From Pinguiococcus pyrenoidosus (Eukaryota; Sar; Pinguiophyceae; Pinguiochrysidales; Pinguiochrysidaceae), in NCBI GenBank assembly GCA_019677205.1, contig JAAMXY010004262.1, positions 1 through 44,660 on the forward strand: a stretch of 44,660 bases of DNA, in the 5' to 3' direction. The position numbers were made by a program, and so were the translations under genes. Position 1 is the first letter of the stretch; every line of letters begins with the position of its first letter. Under the pieces are notes generated by a model. That model was not told the origin of the DNA. It searched no databases and was given only the letters and a program-made list of their open reading frames with translations. This document shows, in pieces, positions 1 through 9,894 of this stretch.

Positions 1-593
1 CCGGAGGCACGCCGTTCTGGCACATGGCGTCGATGGTCAGCATGTTGTAGAGGTTGATGAAAAACGCACGGGCAGCGGTCTCGTTGCTGACGCTGAGCTG
101 CACAGAAGGCAGGACAGTCGTAGCAAACTTTCGGTACTCCGCATACGCTTCCGAGGTCTGTGCAGCAAAACACGCAAGTGGTCATCACGTCAGCCGGTGC
201 TGAAGCAGCCGCATCGGCCACACTTTCTCACCTTGATGCCGTCGTAGTCCACGAGATTGTCGTGCACGAACTGGTCGACTATCGGTCTCATGAGAGTCTC
301 CAATTCCGCGCTTGCCTGAAGAGGTTTGGGGCAAAAGGAGTCAGGTCATGTGTCCACTTGCCCTCGAACAAAAGGGACAAGCCCATCACATGGCGCACCT
401 CTTCGAGACCCTTGGGTGCCGCCCCTGCGATCTCGCTTTCAGCCGCGGTGGCGTTGAGAATCTCGACTTTCCTGCAACGCAGCTTCGTTGTTACGCACGA
501 GTGTGCAAGTGGCTTTACGCTCGGAAGATACGTCACGAACCTCCACACGAACGGTGCATACTGGCGTCTGTCTTGAGAGGAAGCATGGCCCAT
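1..593 (-). CDS. DUF547-domain protein, C-terminal part beyond the left edge
   Basis: Four exons fit in phase on the minus strand: 593-541, 471-399, 315-232 and 157-1, with GT-AG introns of 69, 83 and 74 nt. The joined product contains VDYDGIK and then AFFINLYNMLTIDAM, the Asn-Leu-Tyr-Asn core of DUF547, a family of unknown biochemical role found in bacteria, plants and protists. The frame is still open at base 1, so the rest of the domain lies outside the window. The start at 593 is the first ATG of a short first exon and is the weakest part of the model; the two inner junctions are well supported because they restore the DUF547 core. The gene is divergent from the methyltransferase-riboflavin kinase gene. 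Confidence 0.7.
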
Positions 594-936
594 GGCGACT
601 TGAACGTAAAGTGGGGGACAACGCGCGCTTACGTCCGTCGATGCGCAGTCTGCGATCTCTTCACAGTGCTGCGGACACTATCTTGGAACCTTCGCGAAGC
701 TTCGGACGAGTTTCAGAAGCCCCCAACGCGGAGCTTGAACCAATCATTCGTGGACTTTGCGTTGACTATTTGCGTCTTGGATTGGGAAGTAGTCCCGGGA
801 AAAGGTTGTGCAACTGAAGAACGGGCCCGATCCCGAGGATCGTACCATTTTGATAATCGCGCGATTCCAGTTTTCGGTCTTCCGAGTTCAAGTGGAGGGG
901 TTTCCCGCCATTTTCACAAGTCGACAGTGCAGCTCC
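594..936. promoter_or_regulatory. Divergent intergenic region with an E2F-like site
   Basis: 343 bp separate two divergent start codons. TTTCCCGCCATTTT lies at 901-914, 23 bases before the ATG at 937. It reads as an E2F/DP-type site (TTTCCCGCC) fused to a GCCATTTT core. Plus-strand open frames through this stretch have no ATG that fits the downstream gene. Promoter function is inferred. Confidence 0.4.
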
Positions 937-2763
937 ATGTGGAGTGCTCTCGTCATGAGATCCGTGTCGCGTGGCGCGGCTCCCAAGTGGAGGAACCTGA
1001 CGCTGTCGCTGACGCTGTGGCAATGCGTCCGACCCAGTGTGGCGTTCGTGTTGCCCTTGAGACACCGGAGCAGCGTCTCAAGCTCCGGAAGACGGTCTGC
1101 GACGGAAGATCCCAACTCCATGGAGCACCAGAATCGCATCCTGGACCTTCACGTATCCTTTGCTCGCTCGGTGGCGGACACGTCCGAGCAGTCTGGCCGG
1201 GGCCAGCACAACAGAGACCAGGCAGCAGCGTTCGACCAGGCGGCAGCGTTCTTTGCCGGCGAGGAGGCGACGCCGGACTTTGTTGTGCCGGTGCTCCGCC
1301 GCATCGCCGCCATGACCCTCGCCTCGGCACTCTCGGGCATCCAGGTGGACACGCCTGCGTCGGGAGTCGTGGTCGATGTGGGTTGTGGCTCGGGGGCTCT
1401 GGTGCCGTATCTTTTCGGTAGGGATCCGGACGCAGCCGTCGCACATGCCACCTTGTCGCTGACGCCACAGCCTTTAGAAGCGGGCTTGTCGCCGGGACGA
1501 TACGTCGGCGTGGACCTCAGCGAGAAGATGCTCGAGGCCTGCGCAGCGCGGATTGACGCAATTCTCGAGGACTCGGGCATGACGGAGCACAAGCCGCTCT
1601 TGTGGCGGGGCGACATCGTGGATCTGACGAAGCGAGAAGCGCTCGGCGAGCTTGCGGAGGACATGCCGGCGCAGTCGGTCGCTCTGTACCTAGGCGGAGC
1701 CAGCGCGGTGCTCTTCAACGCAGTGTTCGGAAATCTGTATGATCAGAGGTGCGGGCCTCGAGGAGAAAAAAGCCTGCGAGAACCGAAGCACACCGCCAGC
1801 CGAAGGCTCATTCTTCCCTGCAGAGCAGCGCTGGAAAAGGCTACGGGATTGCTACGCGAGGACGGCCTGATCATTCTCTCGCACCCCCTGGGTAGGTCTA
1901 CACCGTCTCTCCGCATTCGTGTCTCCCTCCCCAAGAAGGTGGTCACGATGCCAACAAGCTTCTTCCATCTAGGCCGGGGGTTCTTAAGACGTTTGCATGA
2001 GAAGGATCCGATACGGGTCCCCCATTTGCTGCCGGACGCGGCGATGCTGACGTCTCTCACGCGCTTCCTGCCGCTGGATCTGGAGTATTGCGAGGGCCTC
2101 ACTTCGGAAGAAGACCCGTTCATCGTCGTCCTGCGCCGACGACCGGTGGCGGTCATGGAGCGGCCCCTCTTCCTGCGGGGCAAAGTCGCGTCCGGCTTTG
2201 GACGGGGCTCCAAGAAGCTTGGGTTCCCCACCGCCAATCTACCCTCCTCAGAATTCGCCAACCATCTAGAAGACCTCCCCGTCGGCGTGTACTGTGGCTG
2301 GGCGGTCGTGGAGTATTCCCCCGGCGAGACGGACCGGACCGTGTACCCGATGGTTGCGAACATCGGGTACAGCCCCACCTTTGAGGGGCAAGAGAACACG
2401 GAGAAAATCGTAGAGGCGTACCTCATCGGCTACAATCCAAGGGCAGCCTCCGTCGAAGAAATGAGCGCAGGCGACTTCTACGGCAAGCCGCTGCGACTAC
2501 TCATTACCGGACGACAGCGCCCGGAGCTGAAGTTCGACGGCTTCCTCGAACTGCGGGCACGCATCGCCACCGATGTGGAGGACGCAGCTCACGCCAGCGA
2601 GGCCATCGAGCCGATCAGAGCGCTGAAGGACCATCCGCTGCTCCGCTGCGCCGAGGAGGACTTGCCGCTGTTCGTCGGCGTCGACCAGGTCTCGCAGGAC
2701 TGTTGCTGGAGAGAGGACTTCCTAGACGTGTTCCTTATGGAGGCCGAGAGCCGAGCCGAGTAA
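937..2763 (+). CDS. RFK: Fusion of a SAM-dependent methyltransferase with riboflavin kinase
   Basis: Exons 937-1748, 1824-1891 and 1973-2763 give 556 residues; both introns (75 and 81 nt) are in frame and free of stops, so the raw frame reads straight through. Removing them restores smooth sequence (YDQRAALEKATG and SHPLGRGFLRRL). Residues about 130-340 form a class I methyltransferase with motif I DVGCGSGAL and a following GVDLSEKML. Residues about 355-500 are riboflavin kinase: GFGRGSKKLGFPTANLP carries the PTAN ATP/metal motif, then NIGYSPTF and the glutamate of VEAYLI. Riboflavin kinase makes FMN from riboflavin and ATP. The N terminus is Arg/Ser-rich with a hydrophobic stretch ending SVA before FVLP, like a signal peptide followed by an ASAF-type plastid transit start. 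The methyltransferase substrate is unknown. Confidence 0.88.
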   Translation: MWSALVMRSVSRGAAPKWRNLTLSLTLWQCVRPSVAFVLPLRHRSSVSSSGRRSATEDPNSMEHQNRILDLHVSFARSVADTSEQSGRGQHNRDQAAAFDQAAAFFAGEEATPDFVVPVLRRIAAMTLASALSGIQVDTPASGVVVDVGCGSGALVPYLFGRDPDAAVAHATLSLTPQPLEAGLSPGRYVGVDLSEKMLEACAARIDAILEDSGMTEHKPLLWRGDIVDLTKREALGELAEDMPAQSVALYLGGASAVLFNAVFGNLYDQRCGPRGEKSLREPKHTASRRLILPCRAALEKATGLLREDGLIILSHPLGRSTPSLRIRVSLPKKVVTMPTSFFHLGRGFLRRLHEKDPIRVPHLLPDAAMLTSLTRFLPLDLEYCEGLTSEEDPFIVVLRRRPVAVMERPLFLRGKVASGFGRGSKKLGFPTANLPSSEFANHLEDLPVGVYCGWAVVEYSPGETDRTVYPMVANIGYSPTFEGQENTEKIVEAYLIGYNPRAASVEEMSAGDFYGKPLRLLITGRQRPELKFDGFLELRARIATDVEDAAHASEAIEPIRALKDHPLLRCAEEDLPLFVGVDQVSQDCCWREDFLDVFLMEAESRAE

Positions 2764-3321
2764 CGCCTCTTTTTCGCCCTCCTTCTGCCCGAAGTAGCGG
2801 TCGAAGACCACGAACCGATTCGGCTGCTCGGCGAACTCCTTCAGGCCATAGTGCTTGCAAAGGAACGACATCATCTTCGGCGAGGGCCTATCATACGCCA
2901 AGCAAGCCGCATCAGGGACGTTCTCGCTCGCGAGCATCTCCGAGAAGAGAAGCTTGCCCAGGCCGCGTCGCCACAGGCCGGGAGCGACGCAGATGTCCAG
3001 GACGCACAAGATATCCATCTCCACAATCTCGCCTCCTCCGCTGTAGTAGAAGAGGTGCTTGGGTCCCACGCGCAAGAGCCCCGCAAGCCTCTCGTCCAAG
3101 CACAGCAGGTACAGGCGGTGTCCACGCTGCGATGGAGAGCGCAGCTTCGCCACAGACGTCAAAGCCTGCTTGAGCTGCTGTGCGTCAGCTGACGCCGCCC
3201 CAAGCGAGTCCACGCAGACAGAGAGCGCCTCCCGCTCTTCCGCGCACAGCGCCTCCACCTCCGCGCCCGTCCAGACACTCACGCCCGTCGGCAGGCACGT
3301 CGGTCGGCGGAGCGCCTCCAT
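2722..3321 (-). CDS. ATAT1: Alpha-tubulin N-acetyltransferase (ATAT1/MEC-17)
   Basis: This single-exon 199-residue protein acetylates Lys40 of alpha-tubulin inside microtubules, marking stable axonemal and cytoplasmic microtubules. The catalytic core is clear: LLRVGPKHLF, CVLDICVAPGLWRRGLGKLL (acetyl-CoA loop RRGLG) and AYDRPSPKMMSFL, followed by NRFVVFDRYFG. The Cys of CVLD and the Asp of YDRPS match catalytic residues of human ATAT1. The protein is about the size of the bare catalytic domain, without the long disordered tail of animal forms. Its last 42 coding bases overlap the end of the convergent riboflavin-kinase gene. It diverges from the F-box gene across 200 bp. Confidence 0.95.
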   Translation of the reverse strand: MEALRRPTCLPTGVSVWTGAEVEALCAEEREALSVCVDSLGAASADAQQLKQALTSVAKLRSPSQRGHRLYLLCLDERLAGLLRVGPKHLFYYSGGGEIVEMDILCVLDICVAPGLWRRGLGKLLFSEMLASENVPDAACLAYDRPSPKMMSFLCKHYGLKEFAEQPNRFVVFDRYFGQKEGEKEALLGSALGLHKEHV

Positions 3322-3521
3322 GGCGCGCGAACTGAGCCAAGGCGGCCCCGGCGGTTTTCACTCTGGAAGTTTGAACGGGAAACTCCACCAGAGTATCAGC
3401 TGACCACCCTGCGCCCGTGAGTGTCAGCTGATCCGTCGCGAAGTGGACAGGCGACTATCTTTCCGGCCAATTGCGCGTCACTTGGCGCGCGCGCGCGGCG
3501 CTTTTCTTTACGAGGACTCCC

Positions 3522-5461
3522 ATGGACGTCGACGCCGCTCCTCCGGGCAGACCGTTTGGTCTCCCGGCCGAGCTGCTGGTGAACGTGTTCCACTTCCTGG
3601 ACATTCGGGTGCGCAAGTGTGTCGTGAGCCACGTGCGGAACGGCGGAAGTCGTTTTTCGCGGCGTGGGAGTGTTGTTTGCGCTGGATTTCGAACGCGGAT
3701 TCTGGGAGTCGAATGCCTCGTTCTCGCTTTCTAACTTGTGGCGGTGCTGGTTCTTCGATGCGTGGTGCTTAGGCGCTCAGAGCGTGTGTTTTCGTGGCCA
3801 AAGACTGGCATGCGATCCTGTTGACGCATCCGGAGCCGTGGGAGACTGCGGCGCTCTCCGAGTTCGACTGGTTCGTGCAGCGCGCGCCGAAGCGCCACAG
3901 AGGCCATAGTTTCGTCCGTCGACTGCTGGAGGGCTGTGCTCCGCCAGCCAAGCACTGGCACCCGCCGGTGTATCGGCGGACACGAGATGGCCGCATAGGT
4001 GAGCTGCCGGGGTGAAGAGCCTTGGGCCGGTGGTGGACATTGTGAAGCCTCCAAACGCCACAGCTTTGTCTGTGAGCAACGTAAGGAAATGAAAAGCAGC
4101 GAGAGAGCTTGTGCAGCGCTGCGGAAACGAGCTGCTCTGCAACAGCACAGAGGGGGGAGAACGCCGCCAAGCCACTCGGTTGACTTCAATGCGCCCTGGG
4201 GCCATCAGCGTGAAGGGTTTGTGTGCGTTTCTGCCTCGTTTCTGTCAAAAGATGGAGGTTGACTGGGGACAGACAAGGGATAGAGGACGGCGTACAAGGC
4301 CCTCCCGAAAGCGGCACCTTCTTCGCCCGACGCCGGTGTTGATGCTAACGCGAGCCTCTGACCTCCCTCGCCTTAGTGTCGGAGGAGCCGGAGCCGTGGA
4401 GCCACAACGAAGTGTTCGTGATCGGTGGTGCTCCGAGGTCCGAGCAGGCTCGCACGCCGTTTGCTGATGTTTGCGCCTTCGCAGCGGCGTACAAGCGCCG
4501 CACTTCTTGGACGAGCGGCGGCTTCGAGTACGACCACTTCCAGAGCATTCTGCGACACTCCCTTGGCACAAGACCGGCCTTGCCGATGCACCTCTCTGCC
4601 GTCGCCTGCCGGCGGGATCATGACAACCGGGTCATTGCCGTGGGGGGATGGACGGGCGAAGAAGCGACGGGGCTCAATCTCTGCTATGACTTGGACGCCG
4701 AGGGGAGGGTGTCCACCCAGAGTACGCCGCCCGTTGCGACGGCGGAGTGGGTGCCGCGAGCGGAGCTCGCCATGCCAAGGTGCTACCACGCCCTTGCCAT
4801 CTTCGGAGACAACCACCCGCTGGCCATTGGCGGCGGCGACAGCGTCTGGCAGGGTGCCAACGTCCTGAACGCCTGCGAACTGTTCCGGGAAGGCTTCCAG
4901 AAGAGTCTCAACAGCAATCCGAGCTCGGACGACGACGAGTGGGTTGCGATGCCCAGCCTGAGGGCGGCGCGCTGCGGTGGGCGAGCCGTCACCACGGCGG
5001 ACGGCGCCATCGTCGTGGTCGGCGGCTATGGCGGGGGGCTCGCGTATCATAGGAGCGCCGAGATTTTCCACGAGGGATCGACGGATTGGCAGCCCCTCCC
5101 TGATATGCGGGTCGCGCGCACTGGCCTAGGGCTCTGCTACGGAGCCGACAAGGCCGTGTACGCAATTGGGGGCTCTCCTGAGGGCTCCTCCTCGCTGCAG
5201 TCGGTCGAGCGGTTCGACCCACGGGAAGGCCAATGGCACCAAGTCTCCTCGCTGTGCATGCCTCGAGCCTACTTCGACGCCGCGATTGCACCAAGTGGGC
5301 TGATATACGCCGTGGGAGGACTTCACGAGACGTCCCGACATGGCGGAGTCATGGAAGTCTTTGACACGAGGAAGATAGACCTACCATGGTGTAGCATCCA
5401 GTGCGATCCGGCTTGCCACCCATTAGGGGGAGTTGACCAAAGCGTTGTGTACATTTTGTAG
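3522..5461 (+). CDS. F-box and kelch-repeat protein
   Basis: Exons 3522-3616, 3781-3998 and 4377-5461 give 465 residues. The first junction restores an F-box: LPAELLVNVFHFLDI, then, after the intron, ACVFVAKDWHAIL. Both introns (164 and 378 nt) contain a CTAAC branch-like motif and are long for this window. From about residue 130 come kelch blades with paired Gly motifs, such as VFVIGG, VIAVGGW, PLAIGGG, IVVVGGYGGG, VYAIGGS and IYAVGGL, each followed by conserved Arg/Tyr/Trp positions. The expected role is a substrate adaptor of an SCF ubiquitin ligase, with the F-box binding SKP1 and the propeller binding a target. The target cannot be read from the sequence. The 5462-5687 spacer to the next gene shows nothing notable. 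Confidence 0.88.
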
Positions 5462-5687
5462 CTGATGGGGAGCTCAGGCATCCCTGGACAGGATGGGCTG
5501 GGCCGGTGCCCCTGTCTGAGCCTGTGGATAAAGCTGGACGGTAACCGTGCATGACGGGAAACCTTGAGCAGACGAGTGCGAGTTGGATACGCGAACCGAG
5601 TTGGGGAGATCTTTGCTTTGAGTCGTGGCTGCTGCGTAGGCAGGTCCGAGTGATGAAGTACCGTGCCGTGTAAATGCCTTTGTTGTC

Positions 5688-7427
5688 TCACGTTTCGACC
5701 GTGTGGCCGACCAGCTCGCCTATTGCCAGGCTTGACGTCAGGCCCGGCGATTCGATTCCAAAGAGCGATACCAGACCAGGCACTCCGTGCCGCTCTGGCC
5801 CGTCGATCTGAAAGTCCGCGCTTCCGTCCGCTGGTCCCTTCACAGGCTCATCTTAGTTGCGCAAGTTGGGAAGGAAGCGCCTCTCGACGACCATACCTTT
5901 ATCTTTGGGCGGATCCCTGCGTAGTCTGCCTGCAGTGCTCCATGGGGAAGGTCTCTATAGTATCTTCGAATGGCATCATAGAAGCCCGACGCCTGGTCAG
6001 GGGGAGAATTGGGCAATCAGGGAGGCGATCAACGTCGTCTCCCACGGGTTGCCCATCTGAAGCGTTCGTGGATCACCTCCTGCTCGTCCACATTGTACAA
6101 ATGAGGCGGAATGATCTCGTCGCTGGAGTACTCCCGCAGATCCTCTTCGGTCCCGACGCCGCACGGCTCAAGCCACTGAACGTTGGGACCAAACCTGGTC
6201 TGTCCGCCCAAATCAATCGTGGCGTGCACCCCCAACCCGCCTGGCTCGGGCACGGGATAGACTAGCCTCTGGAAAGGGCTTGCCACTTGTGTTAGTCTTC
6301 GGATGAAGGAGGGAAGCGACCGGTTAGGCTGCGATTCTCGGGACCACCAGCGAGGAATCGGCTTTGCTTCACCTAAAGTACGACCCCTTCGCAAAAAAGG
6401 GCGTAGGGACTGTGTAGCCTGACTTTGGCATCCTGCCGGACGCGACGCAACACGAGGCGACAAAGGGAGCATCCAGCCCTGCTGCATTCACCAAGATCTT
6501 GGATCCAATCAAGATCCCATCTTCCGTCTTGCAGACGTGATTGACGTCGCCTTCTGCCGTTCCAAATCGTCTGCTGAGTCGCGTGGACTTGTGTGGATTC
6601 GTGTGGACTCGTGCGAGCCCTTGTGGACCATGGATGCACACAAGAGAAGCTCGTACCTGCTTGGACGAGCTCCCGTTCTGCACTCCCGACTCTCTGCAAT
6701 GCTGTATTTAGCGCGACGATGCCGCCGCTGTTCTCGATGTCCCCGAGCAAAGCCATCATCAAGCCATGACTAGAACAGACGTTGTCAGCTCGTTGACCTT
6801 GGAAGAGCTTCCCGCATGGCCGCCGAGGCCTCCTGCGAACCTGTCGACAATCCCGGTGCTGGGCGAAAGCAGCGCCGCTGTTGCAAACACTTGCGGCTCC
6901 AGCGCTTTGACGTCTGCCTGTGAGCAAAGCTTCAGGTCCAGCACGCCATTTCCCTTCGCTTGTGCAGCGATGCGATGCAGAGTCTCCTCCTGCCCCTCCT
7001 CGGTGGCGACGATCAGCTTGCCTGCGATTCTCCCCCCATCCCCCCCAACATACAAGTCCATCAGCCTAGACTCGGATTCAATCAAGCTATGCCCGGCGGC
7101 AGCCTACCGATGCGGGAGTGCTCCACGCCAGCCCGCTTGCAATAGTCGTAGAGGAGCTGCTTGCCTCGCACGCACAGGGTGGCCTTCAGGCTGCCCGTGG
7201 GGTAGTACAGGCCTCCGTGGATGACCTCCGAGTTCCGCGAGGAGATGCCACTGCCGACGTGAGCGCCGCTCTCAAGGACCTGGCGGCTCCTGTGACTCGG
7301 GCAAGCGGCGAGGCAGGAATGTTCTATGCTGACGTACCAGCACTTCCTTGCCGCGCAGCGCGAGGGCCCTCGCCACCGCGAGGCCAACCACACCGGCGCC
7401 TGCCACCACCGCTTCCACGCGCTCCAT
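5688..7427 (-). CDS. L2HGDH: L-2-hydroxyglutarate dehydrogenase (FAD-dependent)
   Basis: Eight exons: 7427-7338, 7279-7108, 7021-6841, 6769-6657, 6553-6373, 6278-6077, 5992-5897 and 5837-5688; 394 residues with every junction in phase. The enzyme oxidises L-2-hydroxyglutarate, a metabolic side product, to 2-oxoglutarate. Visible motifs are the FAD-binding [16 protein letters not shown], the [14 protein letters not shown] block, [49 protein letters not shown], and the C-terminal [20 protein letters not shown]. The details resemble plant and bacterial LhgO forms more than the animal form. The FAD fold begins four residues after the start ATG and the frame closes upstream, so no mitochondrial targeting peptide is seen; an extra 5' exon could supply one. 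Confidence 0.92.
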
Positions 7428-7752
7428 GGCGCGCAGGAGACGCCTTCGACGCTTCGAAGCTTCGCGGCGTCAACTACGCGGACAGAGACGAGCGTGCGGA
7501 AGGCTTGCCGCTGTTTTCGTAGTCTGTCACGATGCTGTGGTTGCGCGCGGGCCACCGGGCCTTCGATCTATCGCGTCGACCACACAAGCTTCCTGCCTTT
7601 CTGATTTCTGCTGAGAAGCACGCATCGGGAAGGCGGATTTTCACTTCGGTCTACAACTGCGACGGTGGTCGATTACAAGGAATGCGTACGAAGCGGGTGA
7701 AGGATCTTGCGATGCGAAGCTTGGCAAGTCGGCAGCTTTTTCTCCTAGTTAG

Positions 7753-7806
7753 GCTTCCTTTTCTGCTTCCTTTTCTGCTTCCTTTTCTGCTTCGATTTCT
7801 GCTTCC
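7753..7806. repeat. 12-bp tandem repeat, about 4.5 copies
   Basis: The unit GCTTCCTTTTCT is repeated at 7753, 7765 and 7777, followed by a variant copy with GA at 7789 and a half copy at 7801. It lies in the 412-bp spacer (7428-7839) between two minus-strand genes. The plus strand is pyrimidine-rich, so it would be purine-rich in any transcript of either flanking gene. Nothing else is evident in that spacer. Confidence 0.9.
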
Positions 7807-7839
7807 GATATGTTGCTTTGGGAGATCCACACTCCTGGT

Positions 7840-9096
7840 TCACTTCTTCTCCTCAGGTGCATTTCCCATGCCATGCGTGGACGCAAGCGCCGGAAGAAGA
7901 TCCTCGTACCGTCGCCTCTCCCGTTGCCTTCGCTCCGTTTGCCACCAGAACGCGTCCATCTTGGAGAGCTTGCTCAAGTCTCGCACCGGCCTTTTCATCC
8001 CGAGGTCCTTTTCCCATCGCTTCCGCGACTCTTTGTAGCGCCGAAGCTGTGCCATACGCGTGCGGCGGTCGATTCCTTGCACCTCTGCCGACGCCGTCGG
8101 TATCCATGTGTTCCGCAGAGGCTCGGGAAGCTGCCCGATTCCCGCAAGGATATCCTGGCGAAGATGACCTCCGGCCTGAAGAGGTAGAGGTGGCATACAC
8201 GACGCTTAGGGTTCCGCAAGATGTGGTGCCGTAAGCTTCCGCAGCACTTCTTTACCAGCGCTCGATGTCGCGCCTCGATTGCCCGAGCTTCTTCCGCAAG
8301 ATACTTCGGTTGCCGGTGCTCAATTTGCCAATCCATCCAGTAGCTCTTGAGCAGCATTGCCTTCTTGATTGCCGGGTTCTTTTCCCGGTAATCAGCGGCA
8401 GACACAAAGTCCGTCCTGTCTGGCTCGTAGATCCAGTCGGGCAGGCTCTTCTTCACGTACGTCCATCCCGCCTCGCCCGCGCCAAGCGTCGCACGAGGCA
8501 CGTCCCTGCTCTCCTCAGCAGGAACCTAACAGAGGGGTGCAGCTCAGCGGAGGCTCCTTTGCGTGGCTTCCCGAACCAGCGGCAGCTATTGGGATGGCAC
8601 GTGCAACGGGAAAACCGAGCCAAACGCACCAGTGTCCCGTCCAAGATGCTCCGAAGCTGCGCTTCGACCGCCTCAAAGCGCTCAACTCGACGAATCGCAT
8701 CGCGCAACGCGGTTCCCAAAAGCGCTGCCTTGTTGATTCCCCCTTCACGCTTGCCTATCATCATGTGCGAAGATCGCAGCTGAGATCGTTGCATCCACAC
8801 AACTTCGACAACCGTGGGGTGGGGGAAAGACCTGGCTCCTTGGCGGCCCCCGCGGCTCTCGAAGCCTCCTTGAGAGCGTCTCGACGTCGTTTCTTGCTCA
8901 ATTGACCCTTCGCGATGTTGCTCTGGACGGCCTCAAGATAAAATCGGTCCTCCTCGACGTCGACACCGCTGCGGAGAGGCGGCAGCTTGGCCGCAATCTT
9001 TGCAAGTGGTTTCCGAAGCGTGTCGAATCGTGCTTCTGCTCGCTCTGGAAAGGCGCTCAAGGCCTCCGCAAGGCCACTCTGCTCAGTCGTCGCCAT
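7840..9096 (-). CDS. Unrecognised charged, tryptophan-containing protein
   Basis: Exons 9096-8832, 8754-8630, 8525-8256 and 8175-7840 join in phase to 331 residues, with GT-AG introns of 77, 104 and 80 nt. I do not recognise a family. The product is soluble and strongly charged. It has long helical Lys/Arg/Glu stretches, an aromatic middle (SLPDWIYEPDRTDF, then KSYWMDWQIEHRQPKYL) and a basic C terminus (RRYKESRKRWEKDLGMKRP, then MDAFWWQTERRQRERRRY). No signal peptide or membrane segment is seen. Clean phase at all three junctions and the amino-acid texture support a real gene. The neighbours give no functional hint. Confidence 0.75.
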
Positions 9097-9894
9097 CGCA
9101 GCGTGAGCTTAACTGGAAGTGCTGCGATTTAAGTCGCTTCATGAGCCGCTTTCCAGGGAGTTCGGTGAAAACAGCACTCGGTGGCCGTGGCGCGCAGCCG
9201 GGCACGTGCGGGAGCCAAAGCTGCGGAAGGCGGCAAGGCGTCTCGGGCACACAGAGCGAGCATCAGATGCATCTGGTCGAAAATGCAGCGTCTTCAGCGC
9301 GCAACGACTCGGATTCTGCTTCAAAATCTGCGGTGAAAGAAATGGCGGCAAAAGGGGATTTCAGCGGAACCCTGTTGCATTCCGTATCGATCCTGAAGCT
9401 ACCTCACCTAGCATGATACTCTAGTACCTTTAGGTACATCGGGAGGGAAGCAGGAATCAGTACATTATCAGGATCTGTGTGGAAAACTATTTTTGCAGTC
9501 AACGGAAAGGGACCACGAAGCTGCCAAAGAGTTCCCGCGCTTTCTGCTCTTCAAACTGACGGCGCTTTGGCAGACGCACGGGAGGGCCGTTTGCGGCAGC
9601 ACGTTTTAAAGGAGCTTCTTACCGCTCGGATCTTGGCGCTTCCGCATCGCACGTCCCGACACTCAAGAGTCGTGACCGGTTGGGCGTCGTGTCCCGCGCG
9701 TTCTCGGGTGCCAGGCTGGCTCGGACTCAGGACTCTCTTGCGTCTCTTCGTGGCTCTCGTCCAACTTACGGTCCAATCGTCAGCTGGCGCTGCCGGAGGA
9801 AGCATTGCAGATTCCTGCCGGAAGGGGAGTGACTTGCGCTTGTGTTGCGCTGCACGGCAGAAGCGGTTCATTTTAGTGGCGTGCCTCCACGAGG
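9097..9894. other. Divergent intergenic region, 798 bp
   Basis: This lies between the unrecognised minus-strand gene and SEC22. The short open frames here show no codon structure or homology I recognise. The only local feature is a small inverted repeat, GTACCT-TT-AGGTAC, near 9425-9438. It presumably holds two promoters. Confidence 0.4.

Noticed and set aside
312-1421. Plus-strand open frame of 369 residues
   Set aside because: It overlaps the DUF547 exons antisense and the methyltransferase in another frame, with low-complexity Arg/Gly/Cys text typical of a shadow.
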